Origin: Eulemur rufifrons
Taxonomy: Eukaryota; Chordata; Mammalia; Primates; Lemuridae
Assembly (NCBI RefSeq): GCF_041146395.1
Contig: NC_091008.1
Span: 5,469,501 to 5,533,500 of the forward strand
DNA: 64,000 bases
Direction: 5' to 3'
The notes under the pieces were generated by a model. The model saw only the letters and a list, made by a program, of their open reading frames with translations. It was not told the DNA's origin and made no database searches. Position numbers and translations under genes: made by a program. Positions 40,478 through 57,309 of the stretch are shown here, piece by piece (positions within the stretch are counted from its first letter, which is position 1; every line of letters begins with the position of its first letter).

Positions 40478-41580
40478 GCCGCCCAGAACCCGGAGCATCC
40501 TGTCGTTCTAGAAAAGCAAGGAAGTGCTTAAAAACAATAAAACAAAACTCTTGTAAAATTACTTCCAGTATTTAGTAATGCTTTTATTCTAATAGTTACC
40601 TGTATCTGTTCTCATGTCCTTTTTGCCTCATGCCTAGAGGATTTTTTCTTTCAAATCTACTGGATTTTCTAAGATGTACCCCAGAGTTGACCATTCCAAA
40701 TGCATTGTCCTAGGTTCATGGAAGACCCTTTGGATGTGTGGACCCCAGCTTTATTTCCAGAGAGTTTGCTTGTATTATAGTCTTGAATAGTCATGGTTTT
40801 ATTCTTCCTCAAGGACTGCAGTGTGTCTTGGATCTCTGCCTCTGTGCCTCTTACTGCTTTCTTGGTTTTATTTTTATTTTCTTGGCTGCTTTAATTCCTT
40901 TCTCCAATATCAGTTATTACATTTTAAGTCAAATCTCTTCCTCCTGTGGACATCTTATATTTTAGTCCTTTTTTTCCCCCTGAGATAATTTTTTTTTTCC
41001 TTCAGTACCTCCTGATTTGACAAACGTTCTTCTTAATCATTTTGTTCCTTGTCCATTTCATGTTCTGGGTTATTTTTCTGATTCACAATTTTTTTTTTCA
41101 TGTTGCCGAATGGCTGTTGAAGGTTAAGTTAGGTTGGGGTGTTGTGTTTTATTGTTCGTGAAAGATGAGGTTTTTTAAAATTATGATTTTCATTTTTAGT
41201 TTCCTTTTTATAGTATTATATCTGTCTTTTTCTTCTTCTTTCCTTTCTAACTCTAGGTGTATTCCAGGAGTAGTCATTTTCTGTCTGTTTTGAAACGTTT
41301 TATTTTCCAGTTTCGGAAATTGCAAATGCAGGAGTTTGGGCGCTTTACCAGGGTGGTTAGTTCAAGAGCGCCCTCTCGTGTTGGTGGAAATAAATGCACT
41401 TTCCCCCCAAATAGAAGGCCCTTTTGGGGGCGGGGGGGGGGGCCACAGGTTGATAACCATTTTAGCATTCTCGTGGATTCCATGGGTCAGGAACTTCTAC
41501 AGGGCATAGTGGGAATGGTTTGTTTTAACTATATAATGACTGGAGCCTCCATCAAGGGGTGACTTGAACAGCTGGCCTGT
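40478..41580. other. Downstream of the vault RNA gene, nothing recognised
   Basis: T-rich intergenic sequence. A CTCF-like motif on the minus strand at 41367-41381 reads ACACGAGAGGGCGCT. A G tract lies at about 41430-41442. Confidence 0.4.
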
Positions 41581-41830
41581 GTTAGGGTTTGCCAGAGAAA
41601 CAGACCAATGGGATATGTACGTATGTAAGTATGTATTTATTTACTTATTATGGGAATTGGCTCATGTGATCATGGAAGCCCAGAGGTCCCAAGATCTGCC
41701 ATCCTCGAGTTGGAGAACCACAACTTAAGCCAACTGTGTAAGTCCCAGTCTAAGTCTGAAGTCCCAAGAACCAGAACACTGGTGTCCAAAGGCGGGAGAA
41801 GACAGATGTCCCCGGTCAAACAGGGAGCAA
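41581..41830. repeat. Interspersed repeat with GTAT microsatellite
   Basis: 'ggtttgccagagaaacagac', a GTAT/TTTA repeat and 'gggaattggctcatgtgatc' form a common mammalian repeat pattern. Family not asserted. Confidence 0.45.
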
Positions 41831-42002
41831 ATTAAGTTTGATTTTTTAAAATAACATTTAGTTTAAAACACAAACACATTGTACAGCTGTACAAAAATAT
41901 TTTCTTTGTGTATATCTTGTTCTATAAGCTTTTTTATAAGTTTAATTTTTTTTTTTTTTTTTTTTTTACTTTTTATACTTTTTTGTTAAAATCTAAGACA
42001 CA

Positions 42003-42342
<340 letters not shown>

Positions 42343-42629
42343 CTAAGACACAGACACACACATTAGGATCATCAATATGACTGGCTTCCTCCTCCACATC
42401 TTGTCCCACTGGCGGATCTTCAGGGACAATAATGCACATGGGGCTGTCACCTCCTGTGATAGCAACACCTTCTGATATTCCTCCCCAAGGAGGAAGCTCT
42501 TTTACATTTAACTTTTTTTTAATAAGTAGAAAGAGTACAATCTAAAATAATGATAAAGGTATAGCATAGTAAATAAACCAGTAATATAGTCATTTATTAT
42601 CATTATCAAGTATTATGTACTGCACGTGA

Positions 42630-42991
<362 letters not shown>

Positions 42992-43204
42992 AGTATTGCT
43001 ATACTTTTATACAACTAGCAGCACAGTAGATGTTCACACCAACATCCCCATAAACACAGGTCATGCATTGTGGTACGATGGTTATGATGGTTACAATGTC
43101 GTTAGGCAACAGGAATTTCTCAGCTCTGTTATAATCTTTTGAGACCACCGTCCTGTATGCGGTCTGTTGTTGACGGAAATGTCATTATACAGTGCATGAC
43201 TCTA

Positions 43205-44056
43205 TATTACTTTCAGTAAGTTTTGTGTATTCAAAGGGTAATTGGTTCAATGAAAACATTTAAAATGTCATGATTTTGGTGACCTTGTTCTGGCATGTCT
43301 TCATTTTTAAATTTACACTGGGAACCCTAAGAAAAGTAGCAGGAATGGCGTAAGATTTTCTCGACCTCGGAGAGGTCCTTGTACTCCTCAGCTCTGGGTT
43401 TTCTTCTAACTGCTGTTGAGTCGCTAAATGTGTCACTGCACCTTGAATTGCTTTGCCAGCTTGAGCGGTAATCTAGAGATAATTTTTTTGCTACAAAGAG
43501 TTAAAATATCAGAGCATTTTAACCATTCTAATTTTGGAGAAAGGAATTTGAGACGCATTAGATTTTTCTAATAGAAATGTTCTGAGCCTAAAGCCCTAAA
43601 GGGGAGGAAGGAAACCAATTAACTTTAATTTAAATAATCACGTCTTAAGTAGCAAATGAACCAAGTTCTATTGTTAAGAAACAACTGCATTAAATCCCCA
43701 AAAGGTTAGATTCAAAATGGCATAAATGCAGGGGCTTCACGCCTCACTAACGAAATAAGTTTCTGTTGGTCACTATCGCCTCTGTTTGTTGTCTTGCTGG
43801 ACATTGCTACGGAGAGTAGAGGACGGGAATGATTGAGAAATCAAGGATAGAATAATTTTGTGCAATTCTCACTAATGTTCCTATTGTTAGTAACATTTTT
43901 TTAAAAGCAACAAATAGCTAATGATTTTAGTTTTATTTATTTATATTTTTGGCCACACTGTCCTGATGCCATAGCTAATAATTTTATTCCTGGGGGAAAA
44001 TAGTTTAAACAAATGTGAGAAAAGCTTATTTTCTTCTTCTAAAACTTGTGTCTATA
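43205..44056. other. Intergenic, nothing recognised
   Basis: No gene or clear repeat identified. Confidence 0.4.
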
Positions 44057-44357
44057 GGCCAAGCGCAGTGGCTCACGCCTGTGATCTCAGCACTCTGGGA
44101 GGCCGAGGTGGGACGATCCCTTGAGGCCAGGAGTTCGAAACCAGCCTGGGGAAGGTAGCAAGACTCCCATCTCTACAAAAAACATAAAAAGTTAAAAAAC
44201 TTAGCCAGGTGTGGTGTGTGCCTGTAGTCCTAGTTACTTGAGAGGCTGCGGCAGGAGGATCGCTTGAGCCCAGGAGTTTGAGGTTGCTGTGAGCTATGAT
44301 GGCAACATTGCACTCTAGCCAGGGCAACAGAGCGAGACCCCGTCTCAAAAAAAAAAA
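44057..44357 (+). mobile_element. Alu, older layer
   Basis: Starts ggccaagcgcagtggctc, ends in an A tail and lacks the lemur-type middle insertion. Confidence 0.94.
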
Positions 44358-44584
44358 ATGTATTTATGATAATTGGGCGACTGAGATAACCATTGCTATT
44401 TTAGATACAAACATGCCCAGTATTTATTGCCACAACGACTGAATTTCTGCCTATGTCTGTAAACAATAAAGCAACCGTCAAAAATTTATTAATAAGGCAT
44501 ATATTACCAATAACGTATGATATGATATATACTAAATTCTGGCCTGGAGATTGATTTTCAGTGAGTTAATGTAGTAGAGTAGAA

Positions 44585-44870
44585 AAGAGCATGAGTTTGG
44601 CAGACAGTGTGAAACCAGATCATGGAAAGCTTTGAAGGCGACACTCAAAGGTTTAAACTCTTATTTTTCTCATGAACTCTTCTGATTTGTTCCTCCTCAC
44701 GCGCTACCTTGGTGACTTTCAGAAAGCAAGTGAGCCTCATTGAGATTGTCTCTTTATCTGTAGTGTGAGGGCAATAACCCTATATTATGAGTGTGCTCAG
44801 AGAATTAATAGATAAAGCACACAACGGAGGCTGACACACAGGGATGCTCCGTAAATACTGGTCTCAGTGT
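44585..44870 (+). repeat. MIR
   Basis: 'ccttggtgactttcagaaag', 'gtctctttatctgtagtgtg' and 'agataaagcacacaacggag' follow MIR sense order. Confidence 0.6.
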
Positions 44871-44999
44871 TGTTTTGTAGAAGTGAAACGCTACTTTTGC
44901 TGTACCTTATTAACCAAATTGGCACATCAGTGTCATGCCCCGCCCTATACTGATATTTGCTGTGTTCTTGGGAGAAGCTTTTTATTTCCTTGTGGCATT

Positions 45000-46600
45000 T
45001 TGGGGAGGTCTAAAGAAACCACTACAGAATTTGTCAAAATGGAAAACAGCATGAGTTGACAGCAAAGGGCAAAAAGTTAAAAGGGTTTGTGTCTCGTTCC
45101 AATTATTTATGCAAATCATGACAATGTTTCTTCCTGTGAAAAGCTCGGTGAAATGATGCTATAGAAAAATCCGGTGCATTTCCCGTGATTGCTTGCTCGG
45201 CGGTAACACACTTACTGTAGCAAGAGGAAAATAATTTTGCAAACTGCTCCCCTACCCTCACCCCCCCCCCCCGCAAAAAGTAAAAAGCACATAATATCAT
45301 GTTTGCGTTGAAACTTTTTCTTCCGAAATGCCATCACCCCATCCGAAAGAGAATTAAAATCCCGTGATTTTAATTTACATCTAGCCACCAGATAAGTCAA
45401 GTCATCATTGAAATTCTAATTAAATGGGATGATTGACGAAGGTAGCACATCAAAGGAGGAGAAGTGAATATGATAAGTCGGAGACTTATTAATTAGTCCG
45501 CGTGGAAGAAATTCCAGGGATGTCAAGCTGCGCCTGCTGCAAGGAGGAAAAAAAGCAGACAAGAAAAATGTTCGTTTCTTTGAAGTTGGGAGCTGAGATA
45601 GTGATGGAGGTAATTGCGTCTGACTGGTTCCAGTAATGAAGAGCCGTAAATCAGACCTCAGAATGGAAGGGAAGGTTCCAGAAACCAATGTGGCAGGGGG
45701 GGCCCCCCACCCCCACCTGCTGCGAAGAAACAGAATGCAGCGCGCACTAATTGACCCAGCCTATTTCCCAGTAGTTCTGTGTTATTATTTATTAATTTTT
45801 AATTTCTGAATTATTTACGTCCTGGGAAATTATTCTTGACAGCCTGTTAGGCGTGCCAGAGCTAATGGAGGATGAAAGGGTTGGTACCAGAATTAGCAGG
45901 GATGTGGTCGCGGGCTCCTTTGGATTTAATGATTTTGGAAAGCAAAATTGATTTCACGCGACGTGTCACTTTATGCTACTTGAGGGAGACACCAGCTTTC
46001 TGATTAATTGAGGAATAACCGATTCAAAGTATATTTGAAGTGTAAATGAGTCACAGCGCTCAGCTGAGCTGTTTACTTTCCTACCTTTCTGCGAGATCTG
46101 AATTTTCTGGAAGCCGGTGATGAAAAGTGGAGGAAGACACGCTTGCAGGGGCTTTGAACGCACACCTGTTTGATTCATGCGGAACTCAGAAGGGAGGAAA
46201 GGCCCGGAATACGAGAGAAGATGTTGTCCCTGTTCTTTTTTTTCTCCCCTTGCAATCGCTTTATGTGATTTCTTTCCTCCAGCGCAGGGCTCAGCCGTGG
46301 TTGCGGTCTGCATCCCAAAGGCACCAGGCTCTGGAACGTTCCTTAGTGGCTCATGACCTGTGAGCACCATCAGAAACAAGCAGTGCTTGCTAAGGAATAG
46401 GGGAATCAAGGAGAAAAAAGTGCATTAAAAGAAAACAGTGACTTTAATGAATGAGGGAAGAAGATTGCTCTCTTAGGAAAATGAGGGAGGCAGAGATATA
46501 CCATCACTAGCCAGCCCCAAAGCACCGTGTCATTTTCCACCTCTCTCTTGCTGACCTCCCTCTTTGGCTTTGGTGCATCTACCGTCCCCATCTTTGTGCA
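45000..46600. promoter_or_regulatory. Repeat-poor block, candidate regulatory sequence
   Basis: No young repeat in 1.6 kb, against an Alu every 2-3 kb elsewhere. Rich in TAATTA/ATTAAT homeodomain-type cores, with a TCF/LEF consensus CCTTTGATG on the minus strand at 45456-45448 and an AP-1-like atgagtcac near 46047. This is the character of a developmental enhancer; conservation was not tested. Confidence 0.4.
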
Positions 46601-46659
46601 TCTGTCTTTGGCCGAGTTCTCTAACTGGTCCGCCTAGCTCAAATCTTCCTCCTCTTTTA

Positions 46660-47710
<1,051 letters not shown>

Positions 47711-49234
47711 AACTGAACTATGTGACATTCTTCCCTCCACGGTCAGCCCTACCGTTGCCAATTTGTAGCATCTCTGAAATCCTTAAAAATAGCTCACAGG
47801 CTATGACTTTTTGCTACTTCTTTTGTTCATTTACCCAGTTCCCTATTTACTCATAAGCATTTATGAGGGTTCTTTTTGTGTCAGGGCAGTTCCAGGGGCT
47901 GGGAAGTTAGAGGTCAAACAATAGTCTTTGACCCCTAAGAGCTGATGGTTCTCTCCCATTTTATGCCCTGCTCCACCACTTTGAGGTTACCTAACTTCAA
48001 CCCCCAAATATGAATCCCATGAGCAATAATTTATTCAGCTTTTAAAAAAGCAAAACTGTTCTTGGTAATTCTTGCAACCGTCAAAGGCCCCAGCACCACG
48101 CCCTGGGAATCTGGACCGCCACGTCCTCGGGGAGACCTTCTGCCGTGTCTAGACTTCGCATGTATCATGCTCCTCTCCAACGGCTTTAAATATCCTACAG
48201 CCTTGGCCATTCACTACAATTCCCACCCCTTTCCTCACCCTCGATACCCATTTTTCAGCATTGCACCGGTTCTAAACTGTTGCTTCTACTCGGTCTAGAC
48301 TCCTTAAGAGTAGGGCTCTCAATATGCGTAACAGACTCACCCACACCAGCATCGCCTTCAAGCTCTTTCCCTTTCCTTTCTTCCCTCCTGTTCTCTCTCT
48401 CTTTTCTTTTCATGCTCTTTATCCTGCCCTGATTTCCAGCCTTAACCAACTGCAGAGGGGAAAAAACATTTTTAAGAAACGTCTAATTTTGTATCTACCA
48501 TAAAAGTTCAGCCAAAAGTAAACCACAACAAGCAATTTTGTCACAAAGTGCATGACAGGGAAGTGTCCAGAGGTCTAACTACCTAAACTAACTAACTAAC
48601 TGAAAGAGACCAAAACCATTGTATCATGCTTCTTTGGTTGTAGGCAACAGAAACCAACTTCGGGTAACAAGGAAAAAGGGAAGGAGAAGGATGCCGGGGT
48701 TCTCAGAGGATAAACAATATAATCCAATGGAACTGAATTTAGGAAAGCAAGATGGCACCCAGTAAGAGACTGATCTTAGTGCCCCTGCCAGGAGAACCTG
48801 CTTGGGTCTAGAGCTTACTGTCTTCCAAGAACTGACCCAAAAGTGGAGCGATCCGTTCCCCTTGGAAAGACTAACTAACTACTCATTCCTTTATCTCCAG
48901 AGCTGTTCTGGTTCTGGGTCTTCTTGAGTCCCAGATGTTTAGTTTTTTCTTCAACTGATTTTTATCACTGGAAGCCAAAAAGCTCTAACTGATACGAGAG
49001 ACAGTTACAATAGCAGGTGTGCAATAGAGGTTTTCTCATCATCTATGTTTTATCAGATAAGAACAGACTGGTTTTGACTCTGTCACAACTCTAAAAAAGA
49101 AAAGACGCAGAAGAAAAAAGAAGAAAAGGCAGTCAAAGGAGTTCCAATGATAGTATTTATTAATATGACTTAGAAGGTCAAACTCTATAGGTGATAAGGG
49201 AAAGCAAAGAGAAAGTATAGAAATTTTTATTGGA
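47711..49234. other. Intergenic, nothing firmly recognised
   Basis: An old interspersed repeat may lie at about 48620-48990 ('ttgtaggcaacagaaaccaa'). No gene was recognised. Confidence 0.4.
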
Positions 49235-49725
49235 ATTTTTTAGGTGATATAGTCATATCAGCATATGAATGAGGAGTGATTCCACCTGCTGGTTATTATG
49301 AAATATTACAAAGCAGAAAACAGTATGGTTCTGGTACAGGAACAGACAAATGGAACAGAATGGAAAGTTCAGAAATAGATCTGTGTGTATGGGAATTTGA
49401 TATACAATAAATGCAGAAAAGGAAGCCTTGTTTAGTACATAGTATTGGGAAAATTGGCTTATGGTCTGGAGAAAAAGCTGGACTTTGTATAAAGTAATTA
49501 TACAAATGTGAACTACAAATGAGTTAAAGACCTCAATGAGGCAGGAAAAGTAGAAGAAAATAAAGAATATCTTTGTGAAGTTTATTAAACCATGAAGGCA
49601 CAAGCAGTAAGTGAAAAATTGATGAGTTAACTGCATTAATGTTAAGACTTTCTGTTCATCAAAAGATACCAAAAACAAGATTAACGGACAAGGAGAAGAT
49701 AGTTGCAGCCTCAAAAACTAACAAA
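49235..49725 (+). mobile_element. Old L1 ORF2 fragment
   Basis: 'agtatggttctggtacagga', 'acaaatggaacagaatggaa' and 'gttcatcaaaagataccaaa' are the classic L1 ORF2 order in sense. Frames are broken. The antisense 153-residue frame here is an artefact. Confidence 0.75.
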
Positions 49726-50025
49726 GTTAGTGCTGTCCACTTAAAATAAAACGTGAGTCACCTATGTATTTTAAAATTTTAGTAGTCACATTAAAAAGTA
49801 AAAACAAAGAAGTGAAATTAGTTTTAATAATATATTTTATCCATATATCTAAAATAGTATCAGTTTGATATGTAACTTAAAAAGAAAATTAAATAAGATA
49901 TACATATTTTTACTAAGTATTTGAAAATCTGGTGTATATTTTACAATTATAGCACATCTCAATTTAGACAATGCATTTTCCTTGGAAATAAATGGTCTCT
50001 TGTATTTATATTTCATAAAAAGTAG

Positions 50026-50403
<378 letters not shown>

Positions 50404-50405
50404 CT

Positions 50406-50785
<380 letters not shown>

Positions 50786-51347
50786 CTATTTTTCCTTTAA
50801 TATTTGCATCCATATTGACAAAACTGGTGCATCTCTTTTTAGAAGAATTTGTTGGACCTTGAAGCAAAAGATTATCAATTTCAAAACTACGTTAATCCGA
50901 GCTGAGTAAGTTCATTAACTCTTGGGTCAATTTAGTATTATTCAAATTGACTTCATGGGAGTATTGCATAATTTGAAAAGCAACTCTACATTTATCAATA
51001 TTAACAAAGTATTCTTCAAATACTGTCCTGTGCTTTCTTTAGTCAAATGACATAATGCTGTTGATCATAATTAAAATCTCCTGCACTTTGATTCATGTTA
51101 AAAATTTATAAACTCATTATTCATTTGTATTATGAAGAGTTTCAATTTCAGCATAAATTGTTATCCCTGTCTGGCTAAATCACAATAAAATCGTTCCTTT
51201 CTTTTGGAGTTTTAAATTTAGCTTGTTCATATGTAGTATGATATCTGTGAGAAATGTTAATCACTTTGTCATTTTGTCTTTAATCAAGAATCTTGAATAC
51301 TTAACAAGCATTCCTTCCATTTCAGGAAAATATTAAATTGGAATTAA

Positions 51348-51677
<330 letters not shown>

Positions 51678-51779
51678 TAGACTTTTATTTTTAATTAGAA
51701 TACAATATGCAGTTTCTGACTGGCCAGCAAGAACAGGGTCTGTTAGGAGAGCTCAACACCGTCTATTATATTAATTGCT

Positions 51780-53530
51780 AACGCATTTACCCACCTTCCC
51801 CATGTTTGTTTTGTTTTGTTTTGTTTTCATCACAATTCGGTGTTTAAAAGCTAAAGCTTTTTCAACATTCACTGTTGCTGAGTAGCTGAATGCATGTGCT
51901 GTCCTAGATCGTGAGGTTAGTGGTGCTTATTTCAATATTAAATAAAAGGATTCATTTTCACTGAAGCAAGCAGGGAATTAAGCTTACAACTTCAATTACC
52001 AATAATTAATTCCCCACACTGCAAGCCATGCAGTTTGCATTTAAACTCCCAATGCCCGAAGGATAACAAAAATCTATTTTGATCACTTTCTATTTTCATC
52101 ATTTAGGGAGTACATCTTCCTTCAATTAGGCACATACATTTCTAGATTATAAGAGAGAACAAATACCCTTCTGAAAAACCAGGGAGCTGGTGGGGGTGGC
52201 AGGGGGGAAGCCTTTTAACCATGACAAAGAAATTTCTGGGATCTTTTCTTTCTCTTGGTTTTGTTGAAAGAGCACCTCATGTTGTATAGAATTAGCTACT
52301 TCGTATACATGAAGCTGTTATTTACAAGCTGGATAATTTCTCTGAACTTGTTTTTTCTTGTGCATGAAGCTAATCTTGGCCAGCTTTTCACTATCTGCGA
52401 GAAAGAAAGAAAGCAATTGAGCACATGATTTAAAGTGAGGCAAAATTTTAATTCCTGCTCCAAAAGCAACCCCAGCGACTCTGGCAGCAGGCAGAAAGAT
52501 CAGAAGGACTCTTCAGAGAGGGACCCTGAGCTCATCGTGATGTCCCACATTCTTTCGACACTTCTGAGCCACAGAAAGAAGCCACCAGGGTTTCCCCAAA
52601 GCAGACACAATCAGAGCGGGAGTTTTTAGAGATAAAAAGAGATGCTTGGAATGAGGTTTCACCAGAAACAGGCCCAAAATAAGTTCTAAGAAGACTCATC
52701 TTTCAAGTTTTAAAGACATTCGATTTTTTTTTTTTTTTTTGGCCTGGAAGTGCTAACTTTGCCCTGGATAAATCTCATAATTCATACTAGAGTTGTCCAT
52801 ATGACAGGAAAATCTCATTTAAGTGGAACTCAATTAAACGAAACCATAAATTAACTGGAATTAGCTTCCGCAGTTGGCTTTCAGGAAAAAGAGGGAAATC
52901 ATAAGAAAAGAATGCAGTATCAGTCATTTAATAAAAAGTAATAGCTACAAAGGCAAGTTCCAAGGTCAACGTATGTTCATCTCAGTCTTCAATCCACAAC
53001 TGTGCAATGTCCAAACATGTCCAGAAGCTTGTCTTGGTACCACACAAGATCTTCAATATGGTAGTAACACACTGCAAAAAAGGATGAAATTAGATTCAAT
53101 GCATTGTACTTCCCTTTGTAATAAAACAAACCAGTGCCAACCAGTATATTTTTTAATGATTCTGTTAACAAAGATTGAGGCAAAAAATATTTTCTGGCTA
53201 AGGGACTCTTCATGATTAAAATTTTCACCAGCTATTCGACCTATTAGTCAAGCATGCTGATTAATCACTCAACTTTTTCCAACGTTAAATACATTAAAAG
53301 AGACCAGTCTGTCTAATAAAATTCAACCCAAATTTTCCAAATGCAAAGAAAAACAGGAAAACGTTGCTGATATTAGCATATAAAGCAAAAACAGAATTTA
53401 TTCTCCTGAAGGCCAAGAGCCGAATCTACGAAAATCATTTCTACACAGAGACCCACAGTGGCCCTGGGTCCATATGCTGGACGCACTGTGGTTAGCCCAG
53501 CTAAATGTCTCCACCCTACTTTCTTTTTTA
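51780..53530. promoter_or_regulatory. Repeat-poor block, candidate regulatory sequence
   Basis: Mostly unique sequence rich in aattaatt and caattacc-type motifs (for example around 51995-52010), with only a TTTTG repeat at 51807-51828 and a T tract at 52724-52740. No gene was recognised. Function is inferred from composition only. Confidence 0.3.
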
Positions 53531-53539
53531 AAATAACAG

Positions 53540-53745
53540 TAGCTGCTTGAGTTTTTTTCTTTGTAAAGCCCTCTGCTAAGTGGCCTTAAACATTTAACCT
53601 ACTTAACCTTCCTCCAAACCCAGGAGGTATTTTTGACTCCCATTTTACAGATGAGAAAACTGAGGCCAGTGAGTTAAATATCTTTCAGTTGGTTTGTGAA
53701 AGGCAGGCAGGATATCAATCAATCCACGAGGACACCTGAAACAGG
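53540..53745 (-). repeat. MIR
   Basis: Antisense MIR with a clear 'cccattttacagatgagaaa' core. Confidence 0.85.
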
Positions 53746-55706
<1,961 letters not shown>

Positions 55707-55710
55707 ACAA

Positions 55711-56858
55711 AATTTCAAGCCTCACTTCTTACTTGTGTTAGAAACACGAAAAAAAAAATTTTTTTCATTTATTTTCAACCTCAATAACAGAATTTCTTAT
55801 CTGTTTAAACTTTTAGCCTATCTGCATCATTTGAATATTCAAGTCAAAGGAACAGTATTTAGTTTATCTTCAGAGTATTTCAATGATACTTTCACCAATT
55901 TAGTTTATTTATGTACTTAATCTTTTGTTTTTTTAGAAAAATATTCAAGTGAGTCTAGAATCCTTTGGGAAAAAATGATAGGGAATATGATATAAAATAG
56001 TGAATTTTTAAGTTATAATATTCAATATGAGATTGTTCTGTGAAAACAAAGTAGTAACAGGATGAGAATTTATGAACAAGTGTAGTTTCAAATCTTAAGG
56101 TATGATAGGAGAAAAAATGGAATTTTAAAAATAAATCTCAGTGGTAGAATTCGGATGCCTTTTGGAACACAAATTGGAAGCTACTTATTAAATAAGGATA
56201 ATTTGTTCTGGGTCCACACCACAAAATGGCTTCAAACGTTTTTAAAGTAGGTCGTTTGAGCACTCTTAAGTGTCTGGTGTATGGCAACCTCCTTAAGCGA
56301 GTTCAGATGATAGCTAGAGTGTTTTCCAAAAGCATCTTTGGGATTTCTGACCATATCAAAGCAAACTGAACTACATTATCAGGGAGCTCTAATGAGACCG
56401 TTTGTTTAATTGAAATGCTTTAAATTACCATGTAGTACAGCATGAAAAAATCATTATTTTCATTAGCTGAACTATTTCTGTTAGCCCCAAACTAAAAGTT
56501 CTAATATCGAAGCACGATGAATGCATTGTAAAACGTGTTAAATAGCAGGTCAAAAGGAGGAATTTAAATGCAAGAATTCATCTAAAATACCAAGATTTTG
56601 CCTTGAACGTTATTCTTAGGCATTCATATCCTATCACTGACTCTACCAAGCCAGAAGAAATATCAGCCAGAAATAGGCTCCATCTACACAAATAAAAAAC
56701 TAATAACTGTGGCATCACCATTTTAGTTACTGTTCTTGTCTTCCTAGGCCGTACAGCTCTTGTGTCAACGCATGGTGGAGTGGGTCGCTTTAGACACAGT
56801 CCACCTCTGAGTTTTTCTTTGACTATTTTATTATTGAAGATAAGCTTATTTTGACGTA
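55711..56858. other. Intergenic, AT-rich, nothing recognised
   Basis: No gene or clear repeat identified. Confidence 0.4.
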
Positions 56859-56860
56859 TA

Positions 56861-57308
56861 GCCAGGCGCAATGGCTCACGCCTGTGATCCCAGCACTTTG
56901 AGAGGCTGAGGTGGGAGGATTGCTTGCGTCCAGGAGTTCAAGATCAGCCTGAGCAAACTAGAAAGACACTTCACCACACAAAAAAATAAAGATAAAAAAT
57001 AAATAAGAAAAATTGGCTGGGCATGGTGGTGCACTTCTGTAGTCCCAGTACTGGGGAGGCTGAGGCAGGATTGCTTTAGCTCAGGAGTTCAAGACCAGCC
57101 TGAGCAAGAGTGAGACCCCGTCTCTACCAAAAATAGAAAAAATTAGCTGGGCGTGATGGTGGCACCTGTAGTCCCAGCTACTCAGGAGGCTGAAGCAGGA
57201 GGATCGCTTGAGCCCAGGAGTTGGAGGCTGCAGTGAGCTATGATGAGGCCTCTGAACTCCAGCCTAGGTGATAAAGCAAGACCCTGTCTCTAAAAAAACA
57301 GGAAAAAA
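56861..57308 (+). mobile_element. Trimeric Alu
   Basis: Three arm-like units: about 56861-57012 (left arm), about 57013-57137 (an arm starting ggctgggcatggtggtgcac) and about 57138-57290 (right arm, ending 'gaactccagcctaggtgata'). Total length is about 450 bp, against about 300 for a dimer. Confidence 0.75.
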
Positions 57309-57309
57309 A

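Noticed and set aside
49253..49714. 153-residue open frame on the minus strand
   Set aside because: It is the antisense of an L1 ORF2 fragment on the plus strand.
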